The position numbers were made by a program, and so were the translations under genes. A stretch of DNA of 64,000 nucleotides from SAR324 cluster bacterium (lineage in GTDB: Bacteria; SAR324; NAC60-12): the NCBI GenBank assembly GCA_015231825.1, contig JADGAV010000005.1:157208-221207 (forward strand). The letters run 5' to 3'. Positions within the stretch are counted from its first letter, which is position 1. Every line of letters starts with the position of its first letter. This document shows, piece after piece, positions 25,656-34,822 of this stretch. The notes under the pieces were generated by a model. It was not told the DNA's origin and searched no databases. It was given only the letters and a program-made list of their open reading frames with translations.

Positions 25656-28178
25656 ATGAAACAAGTCCTCAACCAATTGAATGTTTTTTTTGAACGAGTT
25701 CCTGCCAGGATCATTGACCATCGCCGATTGATGTGGATTCTGCTTTTATTGGCCGTCATATTCACTGGTTTGGGGATTCAATGGATCGTGATCGATATGT
25801 CCCTTGATGCGTTTCTGAAAAAAGATGACCCCATCCTGAACGTTTATGATCAATTCCGGGAAACATTCAGCAGTGATCAGGGAATGTATATCGTTTATGA
25901 GGCGAATGACGGTGACGTTCTCTCAGAAGAATCACTCAAGGCATTGTCCTCACTTCATCAGGAACTGGAAGCGAATGTAAGCGATTTTTCCAAAGGAGAG
26001 AGTTCTCCACTCGACCATCTGATGGAAGTCACCAGCTTGATCAACGCCAGCTACCTGGAAGTCGAAGAAGACACCTTGAGATCTCGGGATTTTGTCGGTG
26101 AAAACCCCCCGGAGACTCAGGAAGCAAGGGATGTGCTGAGAAAAGAAGCGTTGGAGCATCCTGATTATCCCAAATTTTATATTTCTGATGATTCCCGGTT
26201 CGGGGGAATTTTGATTCGCACTGATTTCGGCACCATCCCGGAAGGAGAAGAGGAAGAAAAAGATTCATTGGAATTTGATCCCCTCGATCCATCAAAAAAC
26301 ACAGGCATTGACCAAAAACCCATCCAGTTTAAATCCACCGATATGGCAGAATATGCTGCATTCAACAGGGAAATTGAAAAAATTCTGCAAAAAGCGGCCT
26401 ATGCAAATGCATTCAAATTTTATCCTGTTGGAGAGCCCGCACTGATGGGATTCATGAATGATGTCATCATGGCAGAAATGGGAAGAATCTTTGCAGGCAC
26501 ATTGATTTTAATGGCTGCAACGCTTTGGATCTTGTTTCGCTCACTGAGCGCAGTAGTCTGGCCGCTGAGCATTGTCGTATTGTCTGTTTTGATGACGGTC
26601 GGACTGGTGGGTTGGGCCGGTTTGACAATGACGATGATGATCAATGTACTTGCACTGCTGATGATTGTTGTGGGCATTGCAGATGCAGTCCATATACTTT
26701 CCGGCTATCTTTTTTTTCGACGGCAAAACCTGAACCATGATGAAGCACTGAAAGCAGTTTACAAAAAATCAGGATTGGCCTGCCTGCTGACCAGCATAAC
26801 CACCGCCTTTGGACTGCTCTCTCTCGTTTTTGTGCCGATAATGCCTATCCGGAACTTTGGATTTTCCGCTGCGACAGGCGTTATGCTCGCATTTTTCCTG
26901 ACAATCTTTCTTCTTCCTCTGATGCTTGACCTTTGGCATCCGGTTTCCCGCAGGATGCCTGAGAATTTCGAAAACGATGTGTCCCGAAAAAACTGGATCC
27001 AAAATTTGATCAGCAAAATCGTACCTCTGGCAACTGGCAACCCCTGGCCGGTTGTATTGATTTTTCTTAGCGCGGGAGTGATCGCCTTATATGGAATTTT
27101 CCAAGTTAAAATTGATTCCAATATGGTCATGATTCTCAAAGAGGGTCTGCCCCTCCGACAGGCCTATCAACTGGTGGACCGCTACATGGGTGGTGCAAAC
27201 AACATGGAAATCTATCTTGATTTCGATCAGTCGGATGCAATGAAAGATCCCCTTGTTTTAAAGGCCATCGAAAAAGCTCAAAATAGACTTGAGACACGTT
27301 ACAGCCCTCCTGTGGTGAAGACTTCATCCCTGGTCAACGTGGTAAAAAGCACCTTTAGGGCACTCAATGAAGACCGTGAAGAAATGTTCATCATTCCTGA
27401 AGATCCGCCCATGCTGCAGCAGACATTGCTGATGTTTGAAACAGCCAACCCTGAGGACCGCTTGCTGCTGGTCCCCGATGATTACAGTCGAGGAAGGATC
27501 ACAGTCAGGGTACTGAATGCAGGATCCATGGACTATGTCGACTTCATTGACAGCGTCAATCAGGAACTCCAAACGATCTTTTCCCCCCTGCAGAGAGACT
27601 ATCCGGAGTTGAAAGCAGAAATTACCGGAAACCTGGGGTTAATGATGAAAATGATCGACTATATCAGCTGGTCTCAGGTACAAAGCTTTTCAATAGCGCT
27701 TGCAGTGGTCAGTTTCTTGCTGCTGATTGTATTCGGATCAAAACGGGTTGGTTTTTTTGCAATGTTGCCCAACGTCTTTCCCATCCTGGTCACCTTTGGA
27801 GTGATGGGCTATTTTGAAATTCACCTCGATATCGATACTTTGATTATTGCTCCGATCATCATCGGTATTTCCGTTGACGATACAATCCATTTTTTGACTC
27901 ATTACCGGGCAGAGATTCTCGCCCATTCCGATATCAAAAAAGCCATCATCGCAACCTTGCATGAAGTAGGACAGGCAATCACTTTCACTTCGATGATCCT
28001 GATCACCGGATTTCTTTTTATGCTGTTTTCCTCGCATCAGGGACTGGCTAATTTCGGTATCCTGAGTGCTGTGGCAATTGGCACCGCCCTGGTCGCCGAT
28101 TTATTTCTGCTGCCGGCCTTTTGCCAAATCGGAAAAATTCGCTTTGCTCCCGCCCCCTTTAGCGTGGAGGCCCTATAA
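25656..28178 (+). CDS. RND-superfamily exporter (MMPL/hydrophobe type)
   Basis: An 840-residue inner-membrane protein from the ATG at 25656; a GTG at 25593 would add 21 residues and neither has a clear RBS. It shows the duplicated RND layout: TM1, a large periplasmic loop (about 60-265), TM2-6, TM7, a second periplasmic loop (about 470-650) and TM8-12. The proton-relay motifs GIADAVH and GISVDDTIHF mark TM4 and TM10. Single-component MMPL-like RND proteins move lipids, hopanoids or other hydrophobic molecules. No adaptor or outer-membrane partner is adjacent, so the substrate is unknown. Confidence 0.9.
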   Translation: MKQVLNQLNVFFERVPARIIDHRRLMWILLLLAVIFTGLGIQWIVIDMSLDAFLKKDDPILNVYDQFRETFSSDQGMYIVYEANDGDVLSEESLKALSSLHQELEANVSDFSKGESSPLDHLMEVTSLINASYLEVEEDTLRSRDFVGENPPETQEARDVLRKEALEHPDYPKFYISDDSRFGGILIRTDFGTIPEGEEEEKDSLEFDPLDPSKNTGIDQKPIQFKSTDMAEYAAFNREIEKILQKAAYANAFKFYPVGEPALMGFMNDVIMAEMGRIFAGTLILMAATLWILFRSLSAVVWPLSIVVLSVLMTVGLVGWAGLTMTMMINVLALLMIVVGIADAVHILSGYLFFRRQNLNHDEALKAVYKKSGLACLLTSITTAFGLLSLVFVPIMPIRNFGFSAATGVMLAFFLTIFLLPLMLDLWHPVSRRMPENFENDVSRKNWIQNLISKIVPLATGNPWPVVLIFLSAGVIALYGIFQVKIDSNMVMILKEGLPLRQAYQLVDRYMGGANNMEIYLDFDQSDAMKDPLVLKAIEKAQNRLETRYSPPVVKTSSLVNVVKSTFRALNEDREEMFIIPEDPPMLQQTLLMFETANPEDRLLLVPDDYSRGRITVRVLNAGSMDYVDFIDSVNQELQTIFSPLQRDYPELKAEITGNLGLMMKMIDYISWSQVQSFSIALAVVSFLLLIVFGSKRVGFFAMLPNVFPILVTFGVMGYFEIHLDIDTLIIAPIIIGISVDDTIHFLTHYRAEILAHSDIKKAIIATLHEVGQAITFTSMILITGFLFMLFSSHQGLANFGILSAVAIGTALVADLFLLPAFCQIGKIRFAPAPFSVEAL

Positions 28179-28251
28179 AAGGGACTGAAAAAAAATTTGT
28201 GAGCACGACGTTATCCGCGTCCTAATAAAATTTAATCAAAAACAGGAAAAA

Positions 28252-29949
28252 ATGGCTGATGAACATGGAATGAAACGAAATTTGACGCAATATGGAGACC
28301 AGGGATTTTCAGTTTTTCTTCGCAAGGCTTTCATCAAGGCGATGGGCTACACAGATGATGCGTTGGAACGTCCAATTATTGGAATTACCAACACATTCAG
28401 CGGCTACAATGCCTGTCACAAAACGGTGCCGGACTTGATTGAAGCCGTCAAGCGCGGAATTTTACTCGCTGGTGCACTGCCTGTTGAATTTCCTACGATT
28501 TCTCTTCATGAATCGTTCAGCCACCCAACCAGCATGTTTCTTCGAAACTTGATGGCGATGGACGCTGAAGAAATGATTCGTGCCCAGCCAATGGACGCCG
28601 TTGTATTGATCGGCGGCTGTGACAAAACGGTGCCGGCTTTGCTGATGGGGGCTGCCAGTGCCAACGTCCCCGCGATCATGCTGGTTACGGGGCCGATGCT
28701 GACCGGCAGTTTTCAGAATGAACGACTGGGAGCCTGCACCGATTGCCGCCGCTACTGGGCAAAATACAGATCAGGAGAAATCGATTCAGAAGCGGTGGAG
28801 CAAGTCAACGCTCAATTGGTTCCCACTGCGGGAACCTGCTCTGTGATGGGGACGGCCAGCACGATGGCACTGGTCACCGAAGCACTGGGAATGATGCTGC
28901 CCGGCGGCGCTGCAATTCCTGCCGTGCATGCCGAACGCCTGAGACAGGCAGAATTGACGGGTACCCGAGCGGTTGCTTTGGCTCAGGAAAAGATCACGCC
29001 GGATCAGATCATGACAAAAGCTTCCATTAGCAATGCTTTGCGGGTGCTGCATGCCACTGGCGGTTCAACAAACGGGATTGTCCACCTGGCCGCTCTCGCA
29101 GGACGATTGGGACATCCCATTGACCTGCCCCGATTTGACAGGATGGGACAGGAAACCCCGGTGCTGGTTGATCTGAAACCTTCGGGTCAGCACTATATGC
29201 AGGACCTTGAAAATGCCGGTGGATTGGTAACCCTTTTACGAGAGCTTAAATCACTCCTCAATCTGGAATGCATGACTGTATCGGGAAAAACCCTGGGGGA
29301 GATCATCGAGGCCGCCCCGCCTTCCTGGCAGCAGGATGTGGTTCGTCCTTTTTCCAATCCAATTTATCCCCAGGGAAGTATGGCTGTCCTGCAGGGCAAT
29401 CTTGCTCCCAACGGCGCCATTATCAAGCAATCTGCAGCTTCAGACGAATTGATGGTACATACCGGACGCGCCGTCGTTTTTACTTCTCTGGAAGATCTTG
29501 CCTCGCGAATCGATGATTTATCGCTTGATGTGGAGCCTGATGATATTTTGGTACTGCAGAATGCCGGACCGATTGGGGCTCCTGGGATGCCGGAAGCCGG
29601 TTATCTTCCAATTCCCAAGAAACTGGCTCTCAAAGGGGTCAAGGACATGGTGAGAATTTCAGATGCCCGCATGAGCGGAACGGCTTTCGGCACGATTGTC
29701 CTGCACATTTCTCCCGAAGCAGCCGTTGGGGGCCCTCTGGCAATCGTGCGCACCGGTGACCGGATCTCCCTGGATGTGCCGAAACGCCGGTTGCAACTTC
29801 TTCTTTCGGAAAAAGAGATTGCTGACAGAAACGCTGCCTGGCGGGCAAACGTGCCGCGCCCTGCCCGCGGATACCACAAACTTTATTTTGATTCAGTACA
29901 GCAGGCCGACAAAGGCTGCGATTTTGACTTTTTGGTGAAAGAAAAATAG
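28252..29949 (+). CDS. IlvD/Edd-family dehydratase, probably sugar-acid dehydratase
   Basis: A 565-residue Fe-S dehydratase. The cluster ligands are Cys55 (NACHKTVPD), Cys123 (GGCDKTVPA) and Cys196 (PTAGTCSVMG). Other family marks are MTKASISNALRVLHATGGST near 251-270 and GPIGAPGMPE in the C-terminal half. Dihydroxyacid dehydratase (IlvD) makes 2-keto acids in branched amino-acid synthesis, but the downstream lactonase and TTT transporter point to the sugar-acid dehydratases (arabinonate/xylonate type) that share this fold. AGGAAAAA precedes the ATG. Starts 73 bp after the exporter stop. Confidence 0.9.
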   Translation: MADEHGMKRNLTQYGDQGFSVFLRKAFIKAMGYTDDALERPIIGITNTFSGYNACHKTVPDLIEAVKRGILLAGALPVEFPTISLHESFSHPTSMFLRNLMAMDAEEMIRAQPMDAVVLIGGCDKTVPALLMGAASANVPAIMLVTGPMLTGSFQNERLGACTDCRRYWAKYRSGEIDSEAVEQVNAQLVPTAGTCSVMGTASTMALVTEALGMMLPGGAAIPAVHAERLRQAELTGTRAVALAQEKITPDQIMTKASISNALRVLHATGGSTNGIVHLAALAGRLGHPIDLPRFDRMGQETPVLVDLKPSGQHYMQDLENAGGLVTLLRELKSLLNLECMTVSGKTLGEIIEAAPPSWQQDVVRPFSNPIYPQGSMAVLQGNLAPNGAIIKQSAASDELMVHTGRAVVFTSLEDLASRIDDLSLDVEPDDILVLQNAGPIGAPGMPEAGYLPIPKKLALKGVKDMVRISDARMSGTAFGTIVLHISPEAAVGGPLAIVRTGDRISLDVPKRRLQLLLSEKEIADRNAAWRANVPRPARGYHKLYFDSVQQADKGCDFDFLVKEK

Positions 29950-30059
29950 CAGGAGTTAAAAAGATTCCACAGAATTTTCAGACTGATTAGAATAAATGAA
30001 GACGAAACTGGGATAAAACAAAACTATCTATTGATGATTACAATTTTAAAGGAGGCAAA

Positions 30060-30947
30060 ATGACAAATTCTGTCAGTGCGGAACTGATCTATCAAAATTA
30101 TGCGGTAATTGGAGAAGGCAGTCTTTGGGATCCGGAAAATGAACGATTGTATTGGGTTGATATTATGAGGAATCAGGTTTATGCCTTCGACCCGAAAAAC
30201 AATTCCAACTTAGGCTATGATGTTAAAGAAAATGTCGGTACCGTTGTCCTGCGGGAAAAAGGAGGGTTAATGCTGGCTCTTAAAAACGGATTTGCCAGTC
30301 TGGACCTGGAAACAGGAGAGGTTGAAAAAATAGCAGATCCTGAATCCGATATTCCCAATAACCGTTTCAATGACGGGAAATGTGATCCCCAAGGCCGATT
30401 TTGGGCGGGGACCATGGCCTATGACTCAAAAAAGGGTGCCGGGTCCCTCTATTGTCTTGAAACGGATCATTCGGTATCTTTGAAAATCAAGAATGTGACC
30501 ATTTCCAATGGATTGATCTGGAATCAATCGCAAACGGTTTTTTACTATATCGACTCTCGGGCCTGCTCCGTTGACGCGTATGAATACCAGGCCGGGACCG
30601 GAGCAATATCCAATAGGCGAACAGTCAAATCCTTCCCGGAAAACGGAACGGTACCAGACGGGATGGCAATTGATGAGAATGATTTTCTCTGGGTTGCAAT
30701 GTACCGGGGAGGAAAGGTCCTCCGAATTCACCCGCAATCTGGTGAAACCGTCTTTGAAGTAGAGATTCCGGGTGCCCGGCAAATCACCTCATGTGCCTTC
30801 GGCGGAAAAAACCTGGATGAACTTTATATCACATCGGCCGGGCAAAAACTTTCAGAAGAAGAATGGAAAGAACAACCGAATGCCGGCGGTTTGTTTCGGA
30901 TCAAAGTTCCATTCAAAGGAGTTCCATCGTCCAAATACAAAGGGTAA
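30060..30947 (+). CDS. SMP-30/gluconolactonase-family sugar lactonase
   Basis: A 295-residue six-bladed beta-propeller. The metal-binding residues are visible: Glu19 in IGEGSLWD, Asn in ISNGLIWN, and Asp in PDGMAIDENDFLW. NNRFNDGKCDPQGRFWAGTM (about 99-118) is the typical substrate/metal blade. The strong AAAGGAGG ribosome site lies 5 bases before the ATG. Such enzymes open aldonolactones to aldonic acids, the substrate class of the upstream dehydratase. Together they suggest oxidation of an aldose, lactone opening and dehydration to a 2-keto-3-deoxy acid. Confidence 0.9.
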   Translation: MTNSVSAELIYQNYAVIGEGSLWDPENERLYWVDIMRNQVYAFDPKNNSNLGYDVKENVGTVVLREKGGLMLALKNGFASLDLETGEVEKIADPESDIPNNRFNDGKCDPQGRFWAGTMAYDSKKGAGSLYCLETDHSVSLKIKNVTISNGLIWNQSQTVFYYIDSRACSVDAYEYQAGTGAISNRRTVKSFPENGTVPDGMAIDENDFLWVAMYRGGKVLRIHPQSGETVFEVEIPGARQITSCAFGGKNLDELYITSAGQKLSEEEWKEQPNAGGLFRIKVPFKGVPSSKYKG

Positions 30948-31165
30948 AACAAGGAAAATTTCGATCCGGACTAACACTTGAAACTCCCGGCAATTTCCAC
31001 TACATTACAATCAATAAATGTGGAAAGACTTTTCTCAAGACACTTTAATTAATAATTTCAATAGTTTACAGTGAAATAGTCAGTCTTTTTAATTACTCGA
31101 GTAACTGGGATTTAGACCAGTCCCGTTTGCCGGTTTAGCAGACGGCCTCATAGGTGAAAAACTCA

Positions 31166-31693
31166 ATGCAGCAGAAAAACTTTAAAAAAATTTTCAGCTC
31201 AGATGTCATTTTTGCATTATTTTTTATCACCTTCTCAATTGTTCTCCTGCTTATTATTCCTTACCAGGTTGAGAAGCCTCTCTCATTCATGGGCGGGGCC
31301 GGTGCGGCTTTAGACCCTGATCTTTTTCCTCGTGTGGTCGGTTTTTTTCTATTGGGCACCAGTATCTGGTACCTCGTCAGGAGCCTCTTCCAAACGGGAA
31401 CGAAACTCGAGCTTGACCTGGATATAAAAGGGGGTTTCAATATTTTAGTGACACTTGTTATTTTTTTAGCTTATGCCCTCTTGATGGATCCGATTGGATT
31501 TATCGAATCCAGCGCGGTCACTCTCGCCATACTGATGTCATTTATGGGAAACCGGAATTTTTTAATAACCGGAGGAGTGAGCCTTGGCATTCCCTTTGGC
31601 ATCTATTATTTATTCACCCGGCAATTGCTCGTTTCTTTACCGGAAAGTTATCTCTCCTCCGTTTTAGACAAGGTCTTGGCGCTCGCATATTAA
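31166..31693 (+). CDS. Tripartite tricarboxylate transporter, small membrane subunit TctB
   Basis: A 175-residue protein with four hydrophobic segments, as in TctB. AGGTGA lies eight bases before the ATG at 31166; a GTG four codons earlier is less likely. The following genes encode TctA and TctC, making a complete TTT system. TTT systems are proton- or sodium-driven secondary importers served by a periplasmic binding protein. It follows the lactonase by about 220 bp. Confidence 0.85.
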   Translation: MQQKNFKKIFSSDVIFALFFITFSIVLLLIIPYQVEKPLSFMGGAGAALDPDLFPRVVGFFLLGTSIWYLVRSLFQTGTKLELDLDIKGGFNILVTLVIFLAYALLMDPIGFIESSAVTLAILMSFMGNRNFLITGGVSLGIPFGIYYLFTRQLLVSLPESYLSSVLDKVLALAY

Positions 31694-31867
31694 TTTCAAA
31701 CACGTCAACCCGGTAAAATTAATTATTCCCTGTGTGTACAATGTGAATGGGACATATTCACCTAATAAGGATTTTTCATGTTCCTCGACTTTGGAGTGAG
31801 AAAATAGACTCCCCTTTAAAATCAAATTGAGAACCAATCAGGTTTTTAAACTTAGGAATTTTTACTT

Positions 31868-33367
31868 ATGTGGGAAAGTTTTTTGGAAGGCGTTCAGCTC
31901 TCTTTGCGATGGGATACCTTCGGGATGATGAGTCTCGGGCTTTTCCTCGGAATGTTTGTCGGAGCTCTGCCGGGATTCACAACGCTGATGGCAGTCGCTA
32001 TCCTGCTGCCAATTTCTTTCTTTGTCGATCCTCTGGTGGGAATCCCATTTCTTCTGGGGGTTTATAAAGGAGGTATTTTTGGGGGAAGCATCCCTGCGAT
32101 TCTTGTTTCCATGCCGGGAACAGGAGCGGCTGTCGCCACAACTTTTGACGGTCCTGAACTAACCAAACAGAACAAGGGCAAAAAGGCTCTGGAAATGGCC
32201 CATTATTCCTCCGTGATTGGAGACACTGTCAGCGATGTGGTCACGATTTTATTTATCGGCCCCATTGCCTTGCTTGCCTTAAAATTTGGTCCGCCGGAAC
32301 TTGCAGCCGTCATCTTCCTGAGTTTGATCGTCATCACCATCACGACTGGAGGAGATTTTGCCAAGGGATTGATAATGATGTTTGTCGGCATTTTTTTTGC
32401 CATGATTGGTCAAGACCCGATTGGGGCATTGTCTCGTTTTACTTTTGATATTTTTCCGATCAGAGCAGGAATTCCTTTGCTCCCTATGCTGATTGGGGTT
32501 TTTGCCCTTCCAGAAATGATGTTGGCAGTAGAAAGAAAAGCGAAATCCATTGTTGCTGAAAAAATTGATTTGGAAAAAAGCGAAAAACTGACTTTTGCGG
32601 AATTTCGCCGTTGTTTTAGAACCATCTTGCGTTCAACTGGTATCGGTACAAGTATCGGTATGATTCCAGGAGTGGGTCAGGTCGTGGCCGCATTTATGGG
32701 TTATGCAGCGGCAAAAAATGCTTCCTCTCATCCGGAAACTTTCGGCAATGGGGAACTGGAGGGAATTGCTGGTGCAGAAGCTGCGAACAATGCCGTCAAT
32801 GGCCCAACCTTAGTGCCCTTGCTGACGCTTGGAATTCCGGGAGACAATCTGACTGCGATTTTATTAGGGGCTTTCATTGCTCAGGGACTGCGTCCTGGAC
32901 CGACTCTTTTTGAAGAACAAAGTGCAATGGTTTATGCAATTCTGGTTGCAATGGTTTTAGCGAATTTTCTCTTTTTGATCATCGGCTATTTCACCATCCC
33001 ATTGTTTGTCAAGGCCGTTTCTATCCGTCAATCGGTTCTTCTTCCGCTTACAGTCGTCTTTGCCTTTGCAGGATCTTATGTATTCAGATCGAATACATTC
33101 GATTTGATCGTGCTGGTCTTTTTTGGTCTCTTTGGTTATATCGCAAAAAAATTGAGATTTGATGTCACCCCGATGGTGATGGCTTTTATTTTAGGACCGA
33201 TTTTGGAATATTCCTTTGGACAAACAATCAGTTTAGCGGATGGCAGTTTATTAAACTTTGTTTTTGTTGACCGACCAATAACTCGTATCATTCTGTTAGC
33301 AACTCCTGTGATAACGGGATTCCTTTTATGGAGATCTTTCCGTCATAAGCAAAAGTCGAAGGCTTAA
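31868..33367 (+). CDS. Tripartite tricarboxylate transporter, large membrane subunit TctA
   Basis: A 499-residue permease with about 12 hydrophobic segments. The family signatures GMFVGALPGFTTLMAVAILL (about 20-40) and LGIPGDNLTAILLGAFIAQG (about 319-338) are intact, as is the GMIPGVGQVVAAF loop. It forms the translocation channel with TctB and receives solute from TctC. AGGA lies nine bases upstream of the ATG. Separated from tctB by 174 bp, which holds no evident gene. Confidence 0.93.
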   Translation: MWESFLEGVQLSLRWDTFGMMSLGLFLGMFVGALPGFTTLMAVAILLPISFFVDPLVGIPFLLGVYKGGIFGGSIPAILVSMPGTGAAVATTFDGPELTKQNKGKKALEMAHYSSVIGDTVSDVVTILFIGPIALLALKFGPPELAAVIFLSLIVITITTGGDFAKGLIMMFVGIFFAMIGQDPIGALSRFTFDIFPIRAGIPLLPMLIGVFALPEMMLAVERKAKSIVAEKIDLEKSEKLTFAEFRRCFRTILRSTGIGTSIGMIPGVGQVVAAFMGYAAAKNASSHPETFGNGELEGIAGAEAANNAVNGPTLVPLLTLGIPGDNLTAILLGAFIAQGLRPGPTLFEEQSAMVYAILVAMVLANFLFLIIGYFTIPLFVKAVSIRQSVLLPLTVVFAFAGSYVFRSNTFDLIVLVFFGLFGYIAKKLRFDVTPMVMAFILGPILEYSFGQTISLADGSLLNFVFVDRPITRIILLATPVITGFLLWRSFRHKQKSKA

Positions 33368-33656
33368 CATCAATTAATCCCAGGTTAAAATTCTGGCAAA
33401 TTTATTCCTGTTGATAATAAAATCATGCAAAGGAGGTGACGAAAGTAAAAGATTTTGCTAGTTTAATGAGGCGCAGGTGAGTATCTGGTAGAGGCTTGTC
33501 CCGGAATTACGCATATCTGCAGCAGTTTTTACAGTCTGAGATTGGAGACTGCCGGCAGTTTTCCCCTTATAATTTTTAACAATACAGTGTCCTGTTGATT
33601 TGCTTCAGTGTCGTGCTGAAACGAATCGAACGTCTAAACCTTTTTGGGAGGTCAAA
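33368..33656. other. Intergenic region upstream of tctC with an orphan Shine-Dalgarno
   Basis: About 289 bp without a gene. It contains AAAGGAGGTGA at 33429-33439, a perfect match to anti-16S sequence, yet no sensible start codon or ORF follows. It may be a relic of a lost gene or part of a 5' leader. Confidence 0.4.
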
Positions 33657-34613
33657 ATGATAATACGAAAATTTATCCAAAGTTTATTTGCAATCGGTGT
33701 CGGTTTATTGATGATTGTAGGGAGTGCTTTTGCCGAGTACCCTGAAAAGCCCATCACCTTGGTGCTTCCGCTGGGTGCCGGGGGTTCTCATGACTTGAAC
33801 GCACGAGTTTTTACTTCTATTATTCCTGAATATTTGGGCAATGCCGTGATTGTCAAATTGATGCCGGGCGCAAGCGGTCAGACCGGAACTGCTGCAGTGG
33901 CCAATGCAAAACCTGATGGATACACGCTGCTCTTCACTCACAACTATTTTGATCAGCTTCAACAGCATGTTACAAAGCTGCCCTATGACACCACACGAGA
34001 TTTTAAAACCGTGGCGAGAATTAATTATGGAGTAGCATCGATCGTTGTTCGTGCCGATAAACCCTGGAAGACCCTGGATGAAATGGTAGATTATGGAAAA
34101 CAAAACCCCGGTAAACTGGTATTCGGCCATAGCGGGCAATGGGGAGCTATTTTCGTCCCGGCTGCACAATTTTTAACCGAATCCGGAGTCAAAGCCAAAT
34201 TTGTTCCATACAAAGGAGGGGGTCCTGCAATGAAAGCGCTGCTTGCTGGAGATTCCGATTTTACAATGGCATTCACCTCTGTCATCAAGGCACAGGGAAG
34301 CAAGCTTCGTGTCTTGGCCAGTGGCGGCAATTCACGTGTTTTCCCGGACATCCCCACACTCAAAGAATTGGGATTCAAAAGCGATATAGGTCGAATGTAT
34401 CGACTTGTGATGGCTCCAAGAGGGGTCCCGGAAGATCGGATGAAAACGCTTTATGCCGCATTTGAGAAGCTCAATGGCAATAAAACTTATAAAAGAATGA
34501 TGGGAAGACTTGACGAAAACACGGACTTGATGCTGGGACCTGAATATGAAATGCAGCGCCCCACACAAAGCGACGAATTCAAAGTTATGGTCAAAGCCAT
34601 CACCGGGAATTAG
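33657..34613 (+). CDS. Tripartite tricarboxylate transporter binding protein (TctC/Bug family)
   Basis: A 318-residue periplasmic binding protein. The ATG at 33657 is set by GGGAGG five bases upstream. The signal peptide ends MIVGSAFA-EYPEKPITLVL. Bug-family features include NAKPDGYTLLF (about 85-95), KFVPYKGGGPAMKALLAGD and the C-terminal RMYRLVMAPRGVPEDRM. Bug proteins bind carboxylates such as citrate, tartrate, aromatic acids or sugar acids. Gene order B-A-C differs from the common C-B-A. Tandem inverted repeats follow the stop. Confidence 0.92.
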   Translation: MIIRKFIQSLFAIGVGLLMIVGSAFAEYPEKPITLVLPLGAGGSHDLNARVFTSIIPEYLGNAVIVKLMPGASGQTGTAAVANAKPDGYTLLFTHNYFDQLQQHVTKLPYDTTRDFKTVARINYGVASIVVRADKPWKTLDEMVDYGKQNPGKLVFGHSGQWGAIFVPAAQFLTESGVKAKFVPYKGGGPAMKALLAGDSDFTMAFTSVIKAQGSKLRVLASGGNSRVFPDIPTLKELGFKSDIGRMYRLVMAPRGVPEDRMKTLYAAFEKLNGNKTYKRMMGRLDENTDLMLGPEYEMQRPTQSDEFKVMVKAITGN

Positions 34614-34619
34614 TCTAAA

Positions 34620-34657
34620 CCGAATTTCTGCGTATTCGGCACCTTCTAGGAGGTGCC
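34620..34657 (+). terminator. Overlapping inverted repeats after tctC, possible terminator
   Basis: CCGAAT/ATTCGG (8-nt loop, 34620-34639) is followed by GGCACCT/AGGTGCC (6-nt loop, 34638-34657), sharing two bases. Both begin within 45 bp of the tctC stop. No U-run follows, so intrinsic termination is only a possibility; transcript-end protection is equally likely. Confidence 0.4.
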
Positions 34658-34822
34658 ATTCCCTCCCCTTCCCCCGATCTTTAGAGATTCAATCCCTCCG
34701 CAAACGTTTATTCAACATATATTTATTGAATGATGTGAGATTTTATTTTAGGCATTAAACTTTTTGCCTAAATAAAGGATCAGACGGCATACATCCCTGT
34801 TACAAACAGAAAGGCTCAAGCA

